A DNA stretch of 51,721 nt from an uncultured Ruminococcus sp. (GTDB lineage: Bacteria > Bacillota > Clostridia > Oscillospirales > Ruminococcaceae), in contig CADALT010000014.1 in NCBI GenBank assembly GCA_902788785.1, positions 1-51,721 on the forward strand. Direction: 5' to 3'. Below, piece by piece: positions 7,469-16,716 of this stretch; position 1 is the first letter of the stretch, and each line of letters starts with the position of its first letter. Both the position numbers and the translations under genes were made by a program. The notes under the pieces are model-generated. The model was not told where the DNA came from, searched no databases, and worked only from the letters and a program-made list of their open reading frames with translations.

Positions 7469-8392
7469 TTAGTACAAGCTTTCTTCGCCCATAGCCTTTG
7501 CGGTCTTGTTCGCAATGATTATGAGGATGATACTTACAACGCTCTTGAAAATACCGGCTGCTGTACCAAGCGAGTAGTCGCCACGGCTGATACCCCAGTT
7601 CAGTACGTAGATATCGATAGTCTCAGAAACGCTCTTTACAAGGTCGTTACCCAGCAGGTACTGGAGCTCGAAACCAACGTTAAGTACATTACCAACGTTC
7701 ATGATGAGCAGGATCAGGATGGTAGGCTTCAGACCGGGCAGTGTGATATGCCAGATCCTCTTGAGTCTGCCTGCACCATCGATGGAAGCTGCTTCATAAA
7801 GGTCTGTATTGATAGATGTGATCGCTGCCAGATAGATGATACTGTTCCAACCTGTTTCTTTCCACAGGTTTGCGAAAGCAACTATCCACCAGAAATACTT
7901 AGGTTCTGCAAGCCACTGTACAGGCTTGTCGATAAATCCGATAGTCATCAGGAATCTGTTTACCATACCGTTTTCCATAGAAAGTACGTCGAAAACGATA
8001 CCTGTCAGGATGACCATGGACAGGAAGTGAGGCAGGTAAGAGATAGTCTGTACGAACTTCTTACCGATAACACCTCTCAGCTCATTCAGCAGTATAGCGA
8101 ACACGATAGCCGCAACTGTGCTGAGCACAAGGTTTATAACACCCATTGCCAGGGTATTTCTTACGTCATGTATAAAGTCGACATTTCTGAAAAGGAACTT
8201 GAACTTTTCAAGACCGATAAACTCTGAATGGAAAAGGCCATTCTTAGGCTTATAGTTCTGGAACGCCATGAGCCAGCCTACCAGCGGCACATAGTTGAAT
8301 ATGATGACATAGATCACAAAAGGGATGGACATAAAGATAAGAGCTTTCTGGTTTTTCAGCTTCTTACCGAAGTCCGGATCACGCTTAAACAT
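7469..8392 (-). CDS. Carbohydrate ABC transporter permease, LplB/YteP-like
   Basis: The partner permease, 307 residues from MFKRDPDFGKK, with six predicted membrane segments starting with ALIFMSIPFVIYVIIF. The EAA loop is EAASIDGAGRLKRIWHITLP (about residue 220), and the C-terminus TAKAMGEESLY is characteristic of the LplB/YteP group. The ATG at 8392 has GGAGGTG upstream; a longer frame to 8440 overlaps the leader hairpin and is rejected. Between this gene and the lipoprotein gene lie three hairpins that could set a lower expression level for the permeases. Confidence 0.93.
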   Translation of the reverse strand: MFKRDPDFGKKLKNQKALIFMSIPFVIYVIIFNYVPLVGWLMAFQNYKPKNGLFHSEFIGLEKFKFLFRNVDFIHDVRNTLAMGVINLVLSTVAAIVFAILLNELRGVIGKKFVQTISYLPHFLSMVILTGIVFDVLSMENGMVNRFLMTIGFIDKPVQWLAEPKYFWWIVAFANLWKETGWNSIIYLAAITSINTDLYEAASIDGAGRLKRIWHITLPGLKPTILILLIMNVGNVLNVGFELQYLLGNDLVKSVSETIDIYVLNWGISRGDYSLGTAAGIFKSVVSIILIIIANKTAKAMGEESLY

Positions 8393-8422
8393 TATAATTT
8401 TGCACCTCCGAGATGATGAGAA

Positions 8423-8480
8423 ATCCCCTATTTCCCTCACTAAAGAGCTTTATTCGTCTTTACCGAGGGCAACAGGGGAT
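8423..8480 (-). promoter_or_regulatory. Long hairpin before the permease genes
   Basis: ATCCCCT (8474-8480) and CCCTC (8465-8469) pair with GAGGG and AGGGGAT at the far end (8423-8438). It lies 30 bp upstream of the LplB-type start. Not followed by a U tract; more likely a processing or stability element than a terminator. Confidence 0.5.
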
Positions 8481-8524
8481 CGTTTTCCTCATAAAAAAGC
8501 GTTTTGCTTAAAAAATACCTGTAT

Positions 8525-8548
8525 GCCGCTCCATTTACGGGGAGCGGC
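8525..8548 (-). terminator. Intercistronic partial terminator or mRNA-stabilising hairpin
   Basis: An 8-bp perfect stem GCCGCTCC / GGAGCGGC followed after 9 nt by TTTTTT on the minus strand, located between the solute-binding protein gene and the permeases. Such hairpins commonly keep the binding protein mRNA more abundant than the permease mRNA. A further perfect palindrome CCGGAAATTTCCGG lies at 8565-8578. Confidence 0.6.
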
Positions 8549-8600
8549 TAACAGATAATCATGTCCGGAAATTTCCGGGTTATTTCGTAAGTTTAAGTAA

Positions 8601-10298
8601 TTACTTACCCTCTGCTACATCGATTCTTCTCTGAATCTCTGTGTTAGCAGCATTCAGGAATGTGTCGATGTCGATCTTATCTTCGTAAGCCTTCATGTAC
8701 TCGTCCCAAGCGGAATCGAAGTCATCAGCCTTAACTACCTGAGGCAGATATGTGTGCTTGATGTCAGCCATCTCTGTCCAAACCTTACCCTCTGGGGAAT
8801 CGGTTGTCAGAGCGTTGGACCAAGACCACATAGGATACCAAGGAGAATTCTCGGTAGTTGTGTTGCAGAGCTCAACGTATGTCTTTACGCCGTAAGCATC
8901 GAAGCACTCCTTAACTTCAGGAGACAGAGAATCATAGAACTCAGTTGCCTGATAGTTAGCGTTGCAAGCGTTGATGCCGTCGTGATCCATACCAACATAG
9001 TTGGGGAAGTAAGCATAAGGACAAAGGTTAGCATTGATGTAAGCCTGATCGTTAGAGTTAGCTCTCATCTCATCTGTACGTGTGAACAGACCATCTTCGC
9101 CTACGTTGTAGTCAATGCCTTCCTGACCCCAGTTACGCAGTGTCAGGATCTCAGGATCGAGCAGATCGTTCAGGAACTGCATAGCGCCCTCAGGGTCCTT
9201 ACAAGATGTTGTGATACCAACACCGTTGGAAACGTCCAGTGCGGAACCGCTGTGCCAATGCTCTTCGATACCCTTGTCGATAGTTACGCCAACAGGGATA
9301 TATGTGCAGTCATCAAGATTGCCTGCTGCCTTGATAGCCAGCTCAGCATCGTTGAAGTCCCAGTGCTGGTCAACCATACCGCAAACTCTACCTGTGGAGA
9401 GCTTGGAGATATATGTATCGTAGTTCATTGTCAGACACTCAGGATCGATGATGCCCTTCTTGTACTCTTCATTCAGCTTCTGGAAATATCTCTTAGCTGT
9501 AGGTGTTGTATTGTAGTCGATAGCCTTATGAGTATCCTTATCAACTATGATACAACCATCATTCGGATAACCGTCAAGGAAGAAAGGAGCATTCTCAAGG
9601 CAGAAGTATCTCCAGTCATCGCAGAGGATCTCATAACCGATGTTAGGTGTGCCATCCTCCATTGTGGGGTGAGCCTCGATGTACTTCTCGATAACGTCAA
9701 AGTACTCATCAAGTGTCTCTATCTTAGGATAGCCCTGATCCTTCAGAACTCTTGTCTGGATCCAGAAAGCCTCATCGTTGTGGATGCAAGCTGTATCCTT
9801 CTCCCAGATGTTACCGAACTGAGGAATGATGTATACGTGGCCGTCTTCATTTCTGATAGAGTTCCACTGAGCTTCTGTGTAGAAGTTCTTTACGTTAGGA
9901 TAGTTATCCCACAGCTCATCGATAGCGATGAATCCGCCTGCATCGACCATGTTCTGCATACCGGAAGATGCATCAACGAAATCAGGATACTCGCCGCCTG
10001 CGATCATAACGCCGATAGCTTCTTCAGCGGTCTGACCTGTCAGCCACTTCATATCGCACTTAGCGCCGATCTTCTCAGCTATAGCTTCCTGAACTCTGTT
10101 GCCTGCATCAAGCTCGTTACCGGGAACTGCGAAGAACGCTGTAAATTCCTTTACGTCGCCGGACTTTGTCTCGTCACCTGTGCTTGTAGCGGGCTTATCA
10201 TTGCCTCCTTCATTTGATTCGGTGTTGCCGCACGATGCCATTCCGCAGATCATCATCACTGCGAGTGACAGAGCGGCGATCGACTTGATCTTTTTCAT
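8601..10298 (-). CDS. Extracellular solute-binding lipoprotein of the sugar ABC transporter
   Basis: A 565-residue lipoprotein, large like other binding proteins of the LplA/YtcQ group. A 22-residue signal peptide ends in the lipobox GMASC, with the lipidated Cys at 23, followed by a Gly/Asn/Ser/Asp linker. The body has the usual binding-protein pattern (TAEEAIGVMIAGGEYPDFV early; NGVGITTSCKDPEGAMQFLN in the middle). The start MKKIKSIA at 10298 has GGAGGTTGTACTT upstream. It heads the transport unit, with the two permeases behind it. Substrate cannot be read from the sequence; complex plant-derived oligosaccharides are likely from the family. Confidence 0.93.
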   Translation of the reverse strand: MKKIKSIAALSLAVMMICGMASCGNTESNEGGNDKPATSTGDETKSGDVKEFTAFFAVPGNELDAGNRVQEAIAEKIGAKCDMKWLTGQTAEEAIGVMIAGGEYPDFVDASSGMQNMVDAGGFIAIDELWDNYPNVKNFYTEAQWNSIRNEDGHVYIIPQFGNIWEKDTACIHNDEAFWIQTRVLKDQGYPKIETLDEYFDVIEKYIEAHPTMEDGTPNIGYEILCDDWRYFCLENAPFFLDGYPNDGCIIVDKDTHKAIDYNTTPTAKRYFQKLNEEYKKGIIDPECLTMNYDTYISKLSTGRVCGMVDQHWDFNDAELAIKAAGNLDDCTYIPVGVTIDKGIEEHWHSGSALDVSNGVGITTSCKDPEGAMQFLNDLLDPEILTLRNWGQEGIDYNVGEDGLFTRTDEMRANSNDQAYINANLCPYAYFPNYVGMDHDGINACNANYQATEFYDSLSPEVKECFDAYGVKTYVELCNTTTENSPWYPMWSWSNALTTDSPEGKVWTEMADIKHTYLPQVVKADDFDSAWDEYMKAYEDKIDIDTFLNAANTEIQRRIDVAEGK

Positions 10299-10313
10299 AA
10301 GTACAACCTCCAT

Positions 10314-10822
10314 AAAATATTGTTTTCTTTTGATTTAGATTTTAGTCTTCATCGAAATAGCTAAATTTTGCTACATATTTCATGACATTATTATATCATT
10401 TAATTCTCGTTTTGTGAATACTTATAAAGAAAGTAAGCAATAATTGAAAAAAAATAACTCGAAATCAGCAAATTTTGATAAAACAAATTAGCCGTTTCTC
10501 TCAAATCGCAATAATTAGTTAGTCAATCGCAACTTTCGTTAAACAACGTGCACAAAAATGATAGTTGTTTTTTGGCTCTCAAACTGCATTTCTACTCATA
10601 TTAGTCATAATTTTGACAAATTCTGGCTAATTATCTCAATAGAATACAAATCGCAGGCTCTGTTGCATCAAAGTTGTATTGTTTTCGAAAACATTTTCGC
10701 AATATTTGTATATACATATCATATAGTTATTTTCATCAATGTTTATCAGTTACTCTCGCTTGTCCCGAAGGAATCATTTATACTGTAATATATATGCGCC
10801 CGCACCTTTATTTATGCAAAAA
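10314..10822. other. AT-rich intergenic region upstream of the ABC transporter
   Basis: About 500 bp without a supported gene, between the histidine kinase terminator and the lipoprotein start. It contains the minus-strand promoter at 10390-10418; beyond that only AT-rich sequence with no clear gene or repeat. The short open frames here lack ribosome sites. Confidence 0.6.
10390..10418 (-). promoter_or_regulatory. Promoter of the ABC transporter unit
   Basis: Minus strand: -35 TTCACA (10413-10418), 17-bp spacer, -10 TATAAT (10390-10395). This leaves a leader of about 85 nt before the lipoprotein start. Confidence 0.7.
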
Positions 10823-10845
10823 AAGACGGGCACACAGCCCGTCTT
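10823..10845 (-). terminator. Terminator of the hybrid histidine kinase gene
   Basis: A 9-bp stem AAGACGGGC / GCCCGTCTT overlapping the stop codon region, followed by TTTTTTTGC on the minus strand. Confidence 0.88.
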
Positions 10846-13800
10846 ATTCTTCAAAATAATTGCTTAGCACAGCCACTACACCGTCGATAGTTGCGATGTA
10901 TTCGTCCATGAACGAATCATGCCGTTTTTTGATCAGCTCGATATCGTTATCACGGGCTGCGAATTCAAGACTTTTAGCGTGTTCGGAGGTGACCTGTGCG
11001 CCTATGGTCAGTGATGTGCTCTTGATACTATGGACGATTATCCTGTAATTTTCATAGTCCTTTTCATCGAAAGCTTTCTGGAGTTCTTCACGTTTATCCG
11101 CCTGAACATAGCCTTTTAGCGTATCAAGATAGAACTCCTTGGAGTCCATGCAGTAGCCAAGCCCTGCCATAAGGTTTATCTGCGGACAGAGTGCGTAGTT
11201 CTGCTTCATTTCTTCCGCCGTGAACATATCTGCCTCTTCCGCACCTTCATCGTGGAGAGTCTTAGTTTCCTCAGTCACCACAGATACCTTATCCGCAGGC
11301 AGGAAAAATCCCAGCTTATTCTCCAGTGCGGCGCTTTCTATGGGTTTTGAAAGGTAGTCATCAAAGCCCGAGTTCAGATACATCTCCCTTGCACCGACTA
11401 TGGCATTGGCTGTAAGTGCAATGACCACGGAGCCATCAGCAACGCAGCCCTCTTCACGCAGCAGTTTCAGTGTCTCTATACCGTCCATGCCGGGCATCAT
11501 ATGGTCAAGGAATATAATATCGTACCTTTTCTGCCCTGCCATGCTCACTGCCTTGAAGCCCGAATCAGCCAGGTCGGGCACTATGCCGTAGAGTTTCATC
11601 AGGCTGGCTGCCACTTTAAGGTTCATCTCATTATCATCGACCACCAGCACACTCGCCTGCGGTGCATAGATATGACCCACGCTCTTTGATGTGCTCTTCA
11701 TAAGGCTCCTGCCGTAGTCGCCCATAGGTTCGGGATCGGCTACACCCTGCTCTATCCTGAACCAGAAGGTACTGCCGATGCCGTAGATGCTCTCCACATG
11801 AAGCTCGCTGTTCATCATATCCAGCAGTCTGGTGACTATGGACATACCCAGTCCCGTACCTTCTATACTGCGGTTGCGTTTTTCATCAAGGCGCTTGAAG
11901 GACTCGAACAGCCCATCAAGATCCTCCTCACGGATACCTATGCCCGTATCTGCCACCTCGACATACAGCGTCAGCTTATCATCGAGCTTTTCCTCGCCTT
12001 TTATCGTCAGGGTGACTCTGCCCTTTTCGGTATACTTGACCGCATTTGTCAGCAGATTTGATATGACCTGTTTGATCCTCATATCATCGCCGTTGAGTTT
12101 AGCAGGCAGCTTGCTGTCCACATTGGTCTTCAGCTGCAGCCCTTTCTCCGCTGCACGGGTGGATATGGAGTTCACGATGTCGTTGACCATGGCGGCGGTC
12201 TCGTAATCCACAGGGATTATCTCCATCTTGCCGTCCTCTATCTTAGAGAAATCCAGTATGCTGTTTATCAACGAGAGCAGTGTTCTGCCTGCGCTCTGGA
12301 TATTTTCCGCATAGTCACGTATAGTCAGGTCACGGCATTCACGCAGTATCATCTCGTTCATGCCCAGCACCGCATTTATAGGTGTTCTTATCTCATGGGA
12401 CATCTGTGCTAAGAAGGTACTCTTCGCTTCGTCCGCTGCGATAGCTGCATCTGCGGAGTCTTTCAGCTGTCTGTTGGCTTTTTCCTGCAATCTTATAAGG
12501 TTGTTCATCAGCATATATACCGCCACGGTACATATCATCAGCACCACAAGGCATATAACGCCGTACAGCAGTACGCCCTTATAGACGTTCCAGATATCCT
12601 TAGCCACATAGACCGTAAAATCCGAATTTTCCGCATAGGCTGCCATAATGACCCTGAGTTTGCCGTCATAATCACGCACCAGCGCCATATCACTGCCATC
12701 AGCCCTGACCTGATCGTAGGAAAGCTGGGCTGCATTGGTTACGCTGTTCTCACTCATCTGATAGCTTCCGTAGGGGTGGTTTATGATCTCGCCCTCTGCA
12801 TCTGCAAGGAAAGCGTAGCCCTCATCGGAATAACTGCTGCCCAGTATATCCACCAGCTTATCCATATAGAAATCTATGCCGAAATTGCCTATGAACTCGC
12901 CTGTTCTGGGGTCAATGACCTTTTCTGCGAAAGTAACGCAGTAAAGTCCTGTCTGCTCATCGAAATACGGTTCGGAGATACACCAGCCCTGTTCGGACGA
13001 TTCGAGCTTTATATACCAGTCTCTGTCCTCAACGTGCCAGTCGCTGTCAGGCTCCCAGCCGTTGTTCATATAGACCGTATGCTCCCAGTTCGGGTTGACT
13101 ATATAGCTCACCGAGATATCGGGGTACTGCCTGGTTATATCATCAAGATACTCCACAGCGCCCTCATAATCCTCGAGTATCTCGGGATGTGTGGATATAA
13201 CGCTGCAAAACATATCAAGTATACTTTTCTGTGTGCTCGTCCACTCATTCAGGTGCGAGGTATAGCTGCTGACTTCCTCCTGCATCCTGCCCTTGCCCCA
13301 GCGGAAAGTCGCTGTGATGTTAACATACATACTCATGGTCATGACCAGCAGCAGCGACAGCAGGATAAGTCTCCTGAAACGCTTGTCGATGGTCAGTCCA
13401 GTTTCTTTTACGGGCTTTTCCTTTTCTGTACGCAGCAAGCTGGAGTAGGATACCATCTCGCCTATCATATCGGAAAGCTTGTGTCCTGCGGCACGGATAT
13501 TCTCGAACTCCTGCCCGTAGTCATCACAGTTCCTTACATTCTCGGGGCTTGAACCTGCGATGATCCTCTGTAAAGGCTCCTGTAGTCCTGCGGAGATCTT
13601 TGCGATGAAATTATCCCTGTAGACCAGCGCATCTTCGGCTTTTTTGGCTGAATTTGCGGTACTGAAATACATGGCTATGATAACTGCGAATATTATCAGC
13701 GACACGAATATCATCGCCAGCATCTGCCTGTACGAAGTACGGTAAAGCGACCACTCATTCTCATTGACTATGAGATACCAGCCCGAGCCCGACCTGACCG

Positions 13801-14536
13801 CAAAGAGATTTACACCATGTCGCTTGACATGAACAGCGCCGTCACTGCTTTTGGCAAGGGAGAATATGCCTGCGTATTCGGGCAGTTCTGTTATAAGCTC
13901 GCTGCCTGTCAGGTGTTCATCCGAACAGCCTGCGATTATGCCCTCATCTGTGACTATCAGTGCCTGCTGATCTCCGTCACGGTACATCTGCCTGATATGC
14001 TGGCGGATATTATCCATAGTATAGTCAAGCCCCACCACGGTCTCGCCGTCGCTCAGCACCATAGACACCGTATAGCACATATTGCCCGTAGCCGCATCAA
14101 CATAGGGCGGCGTAACATAGGCATTGCCCTCATTCTGCAAAGCACCCTGATACCAGCTGCGCTTGCTGACCTCATAGCCATCGGGCTTGACGAAATCGGG
14201 GATTATATCCCAGTCTTTGCCGGCGATATAAACATTATAGCATTCGCCGCCTGTCTGTTCTAAAAGTTCGGCTTTTCTCGATACTATATACTCCCTAAGC
14301 GCTTCCCTGTCGTCAAGATAAGGCTGCAGCCTGACTGCGGTTATCATGGTATTTGTTCTTGAACGGTCTATGGTATCTTCCAGTTCACCGCTGATTATCT
14401 CAAGCCTGCTGCTGCCCGATTCGGTGGTCTGCTGCGAGGTTATCCTGAACACCACCGCTATCTCTGAGATCAGTGCGATGACGAGCACCGCAGCAATAAG
14501 CACTACCACCGCAGTTTTCTTGGTATTCTTCTTCAA
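10844..14536 (-). CDS. Hybrid sensor histidine kinase with two tandem sensor halves
   Basis: A 1230-residue membrane sensor. Order: membrane segment (about 9-30), Cache-like extracellular domain (SKRSWYQGAL, TPPYVDAATG), membrane segment (about 275-295), a decayed HisKA-like helix (FIAKISAGLQEP, with Ala316 where the phospho-His should be), a third membrane segment, a second Cache-like domain (VEDRDWYIKLE, SEPYFDEQTG), a fourth membrane segment, a true HisKA (FLAQMSHEIRTP, His714), HATPase_c (NLLTNAVKYTEKGR; ADTGIGI; EGTGLGM), a receiver (Asp1011 in FLDHMMPGMDG) and an Hpt domain (His1169 in VHSIKST). I chose a TTG start at 14536 because GGGAGGTG lies 7 nt upstream and the earlier ATG at 14560 sits almost on the transcription start. 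Neighbouring sugar transport suggests carbohydrate sensing (inference). Confidence 0.9.
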   Translation of the reverse strand: MKKNTKKTAVVVLIAAVLVIALISEIAVVFRITSQQTTESGSSRLEIISGELEDTIDRSRTNTMITAVRLQPYLDDREALREYIVSRKAELLEQTGGECYNVYIAGKDWDIIPDFVKPDGYEVSKRSWYQGALQNEGNAYVTPPYVDAATGNMCYTVSMVLSDGETVVGLDYTMDNIRQHIRQMYRDGDQQALIVTDEGIIAGCSDEHLTGSELITELPEYAGIFSLAKSSDGAVHVKRHGVNLFAVRSGSGWYLIVNENEWSLYRTSYRQMLAMIFVSLIIFAVIIAMYFSTANSAKKAEDALVYRDNFIAKISAGLQEPLQRIIAGSSPENVRNCDDYGQEFENIRAAGHKLSDMIGEMVSYSSLLRTEKEKPVKETGLTIDKRFRRLILLSLLLVMTMSMYVNITATFRWGKGRMQEEVSSYTSHLNEWTSTQKSILDMFCSVISTHPEILEDYEGAVEYLDDITRQYPDISVSYIVNPNWEHTVYMNNGWEPDSDWHVEDRDWYIKLESSEQGWCISEPYFDEQTGLYCVTFAEKVIDPRTGEFIGNFGIDFYMDKLVDILGSSYSDEGYAFLADAEGEIINHPYGSYQMSENSVTNAAQLSYDQVRADGSDMALVRDYDGKLRVIMAAYAENSDFTVYVAKDIWNVYKGVLLYGVICLVVLMICTVAVYMLMNNLIRLQEKANRQLKDSADAAIAADEAKSTFLAQMSHEIRTPINAVLGMNEMILRECRDLTIRDYAENIQSAGRTLLSLINSILDFSKIEDGKMEIIPVDYETAAMVNDIVNSISTRAAEKGLQLKTNVDSKLPAKLNGDDMRIKQVISNLLTNAVKYTEKGRVTLTIKGEEKLDDKLTLYVEVADTGIGIREEDLDGLFESFKRLDEKRNRSIEGTGLGMSIVTRLLDMMNSELHVESIYGIGSTFWFRIEQGVADPEPMGDYGRSLMKSTSKSVGHIYAPQASVLVVDDNEMNLKVAASLMKLYGIVPDLADSGFKAVSMAGQKRYDIIFLDHMMPGMDGIETLKLLREEGCVADGSVVIALTANAIVGAREMYLNSGFDDYLSKPIESAALENKLGFFLPADKVSVVTEETKTLHDEGAEEADMFTAEEMKQNYALCPQINLMAGLGYCMDSKEFYLDTLKGYVQADKREELQKAFDEKDYENYRIIVHSIKSTSLTIGAQVTSEHAKSLEFAARDNDIELIKKRHDSFMDEYIATIDGVVAVLSNYFEE

Positions 14537-14571
14537 GCAGATCACCTCCCGGTACGACATTTCTGATTTTT

Positions 14572-14600
14572 ATTATAACACACAATTCACAGCTTTGCAA
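14572..14600 (-). promoter_or_regulatory. Promoter of the hybrid histidine kinase gene
   Basis: Minus strand: -35 TTGCAA (14595-14600), 17-bp spacer, -10 TATAAT (14572-14577). The start site near 14565 leaves a short leader containing the GGGAGGTG ribosome site and supports the TTG start. Confidence 0.75.
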
Positions 14601-14631
14601 TAGTTTAATTATACAAACGGTCACAAAAAAA

Positions 14632-14659
14632 GGACACCTCCGTTTTTACGAAAGTGTCC
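14632..14659 (-). terminator. Terminator of the FemAB gene
   Basis: A 12-bp stem (GGACACTTTCGT / ACGGAGGTGTCC, with GU pairs) and TTTTTTT on the minus strand, 17 bp after the stop codon. Confidence 0.88.
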
Positions 14660-14675
14660 CTGCTGCTTTAATATT

Positions 14676-15776
14676 TTACTGCATATCCGTATTGCGGTTT
14701 TTCAGAAGCTTCTGTCTCTTGCGCTCGTGCATATCCATATATGCCTTTTCTGCGGTATCGACCAGTTTCTTCATCACAGGCTTGAATGTGTAGAAATATT
14801 CGCCTGCGTAGGTGACTACCTCACCGTTGAAGCCCTTCTTGAACTTGTAAACGCCGTAGTTGGGGTTAGTTTCGTCCTTATAAAAAGGTATGCCCATGAA
14901 GTCATAGATATAGTTGCCGCCCTCCAGCGCCCAGTTTATCATGGTCCACTGCATAAGATAGTTAGGGTAGAGGTTTCTGTGGTGGTTAGCCGATGCGCCG
15001 TAAACATAACAGGTCTTGCCTGCGTACTGTGTTGTAACTGCGCCCGAAAGAGGTATCTTCTTGCCGTCCTCGTCCACATAGCACATGAACAGGTGGCAAT
15101 GCTCCTTGCCCAGACCCTCTATGAACTTCACAAAATACTCCTTGCCTCTGATAGAGAAGCCGTCACGTATACCTGTAGCTTCCATCATGGGGTAGAAATC
15201 GTCCAGCGCCTCAGTGCCGCAGACCTCACAGTAAACGCCCTTCTTTGGACCTTTCCTGATACGGTTTCTCCAGTCGGGCTTGAATGACTGCATAACTTCT
15301 TCGGGAGTCTTGCCCTTGATATTGCGCAGCATATAGTTATTTCTTGCCTGTATGGTAGTAAGCTCGGGGGCATCATCTATATGCGAGAAGCCCATATCTG
15401 TGATTATCTTTGAACGGTCTCTCTCCTTCTCTTCAAAGGGAGGGTCCATCATGAACTGATAAGCGCTGTACTTCTTGGCAAGCACCTTTACGCCCTCAAA
15501 AATATCAGCCATTACTTCCTTATCGCTCCAGTCGCACACAGGGCCGTGGGGCGCATACAGGAAACTTGTTGGGAAAATGGGTATCTTCTTGATTATGACA
15601 AGGCAGGTACCTCTTATCTTGCCCTGACTGTCACGGGATATTACTGCATCCCAGCCCCAGTTATCCTTGACCTTCGGCCATCTCAGGGACTGCATGAAGT
15701 TAGCATACTCGCTGTTCTTTACGAAATCCTCGTATTCTTCCAGCAGCTGTTTATTTTTCTTATCTATCAGTTCCAT
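14676..15776 (-). CDS. FemAB-family peptidoglycan bridge aminoacyltransferase
   Basis: A 366-residue GNAT-fold transferase of the FemAB/FemX group, which adds amino acids from aminoacyl-tRNA to the stem peptide of lipid II on the cytoplasmic side. Family-like blocks: YANFMQSLRWPKVKDNWGWD at the N-end, LYAPHGPVCDW, and towards the C-end GASANHHRNLYPNYLMQW and YDFMGIPFYKDETNPNYGVY followed by FKKGF. The start MELIDKKNK at 15776 has GGAGAGGAATATTGAT; the promoter at 15826-15854 excludes a longer start. It is transcribed alone between two hairpins. The residue added cannot be predicted. Confidence 0.88.
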   Translation of the reverse strand: MELIDKKNKQLLEEYEDFVKNSEYANFMQSLRWPKVKDNWGWDAVISRDSQGKIRGTCLVIIKKIPIFPTSFLYAPHGPVCDWSDKEVMADIFEGVKVLAKKYSAYQFMMDPPFEEKERDRSKIITDMGFSHIDDAPELTTIQARNNYMLRNIKGKTPEEVMQSFKPDWRNRIRKGPKKGVYCEVCGTEALDDFYPMMEATGIRDGFSIRGKEYFVKFIEGLGKEHCHLFMCYVDEDGKKIPLSGAVTTQYAGKTCYVYGASANHHRNLYPNYLMQWTMINWALEGGNYIYDFMGIPFYKDETNPNYGVYKFKKGFNGEVVTYAGEYFYTFKPVMKKLVDTAEKAYMDMHERKRQKLLKNRNTDMQ

Positions 15777-15825
15777 ATCAATATTCCTCTCCGGATAATT
15801 CTGTTGTAACACGTCACATAGTATA

Positions 15826-15854
15826 ATTATACAATGCCCACAGACAAAAATCAA
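15826..15854 (-). promoter_or_regulatory. Promoter of the FemAB gene
   Basis: Minus strand: -35 TTGATT (15849-15854), 17-bp spacer, -10 TATAAT (15826-15831), about 50 bp before the start codon. Confidence 0.75.
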
Positions 15855-15952
15855 TAGTATTATTTCACAAAACCGCACTGACGCTGAACGCTCTTTACTA
15901 TATATTATGGGTATCCGACCGCTTTATTATCCCTATGCCCCGTAAAAAGCAG

Positions 15953-15995
15953 AAAACAGCCCCGCCGCCTTAAAAGCCGGCAATGGCTGTTTCCT
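15953..15995 (-). terminator. Hairpin downstream of the PAP2 gene, probable terminator
   Basis: Outer stem GAAACAGCC / GGCTGTTTTC with an inner GCCGGC...GGCGGC, followed on the minus strand by TCTGCTTTTTACG. It lies about 140 bp after the PAP2 stop and would close the envelope cluster. Confidence 0.6.
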
Positions 15996-16038
15996 GACAA
16001 ACAATATATATGAAGCTGTACTTGTAAGTTATAGTAAA

Positions 16039-16120
16039 CGATATTGAAATTGAACTTTAAGAACGAGTAAAGTCCGATATATGCTTTTGCGAAATTATCA
16101 AAGTAGTAATTTCAATGTCG
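16039..16120. repeat. Long-range inverted repeat in the gap after the PAP2 gene
   Basis: CGATATTGAAATT (16039-16051) pairs with AATTTCAATGTCG (16108-16120) with one mismatch, enclosing a 56-nt region that holds a smaller ACTTTA/TAAAGT stem (16054-16073). The shape suggests a structured 3' UTR or small RNA; no promoter of its own is obvious. Confidence 0.4.
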
Positions 16121-16133
16121 TTTTAATTATGTA

Positions 16134-16691
16134 TCAGGCAGCCGGTACTTCTTTTTTCTTTCCGATTTTCTTTTCGATGAATCTGTGATATACAAAGCTG
16201 GTAAAGCAGCCGCTCAGAACACCTACAGTTATACCTGCAAGAACATCTGTCGGGTAATGTACACCCAGATAAAGTCTTGAAGATGCTATCATAGCCGCTA
16301 AGATCAGTGCAGGTATGCCCACTTTCTTTTTGGTCTCGAGGAATATCACCGTTGCTATCGCAAAGGAACAAGCACTGTGTCCGGACGGGAACGAGGTAGA
16401 CGACATAGCGCCTATAACACTTGTCAGTCCCTCGACCACCTCATATGGTCTTACACGCTCCACGAGTTTTTTCAGTACACCATTTGCAAGCATATCTGCC
16501 ATGAAATTTGCTGCAAAGGTCATTATTCCTAATCTTCTTGTCTTAGGTATTATTATCATCAGTACCATAGCTGCCGCTATAAATCCGCCGAAATTTGTTA
16601 TGAACTTCTCTATGGTATTCATAACGTCGCTTCTCAGATTATTCTGTATCCATAAAAGTATCTTTCCATCGAGTTCTAATATCTTTTCCAT
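16134..16691 (-). CDS. PAP2-family membrane phosphatase
   Basis: A 185-residue membrane enzyme with about five segments and the full acid-phosphatase signature: KKLVERVRP (motif 1), SFPSGHSACSFA (motif 2, catalytic-acid His) and SRLYLGVHYPTDVLAG (motif 3, nucleophile His). Members dephosphorylate phosphatidate or undecaprenyl pyrophosphate (BcrC-like), the latter linking them to bacitracin resistance and peptidoglycan recycling. Substrate is not decidable here. It is last in the minus-strand envelope cluster, 25 bp after the hydrolase gene. The C-terminus (EKKIGKKKEVPAA) is basic. Confidence 0.9.
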   Translation of the reverse strand: MEKILELDGKILLWIQNNLRSDVMNTIEKFITNFGGFIAAAMVLMIIIPKTRRLGIMTFAANFMADMLANGVLKKLVERVRPYEVVEGLTSVIGAMSSTSFPSGHSACSFAIATVIFLETKKKVGIPALILAAMIASSRLYLGVHYPTDVLAGITVGVLSGCFTSFVYHRFIEKKIGKKKEVPAA

Positions 16692-16716
16692 CTTTACTTC
16701 CTCCGTTATCTTTTCC

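Noticed and set aside
8754-10217. A 487-codon open frame on the plus strand
   Set aside because: Antisense to the solute-binding lipoprotein gene, low-complexity and without family motifs.
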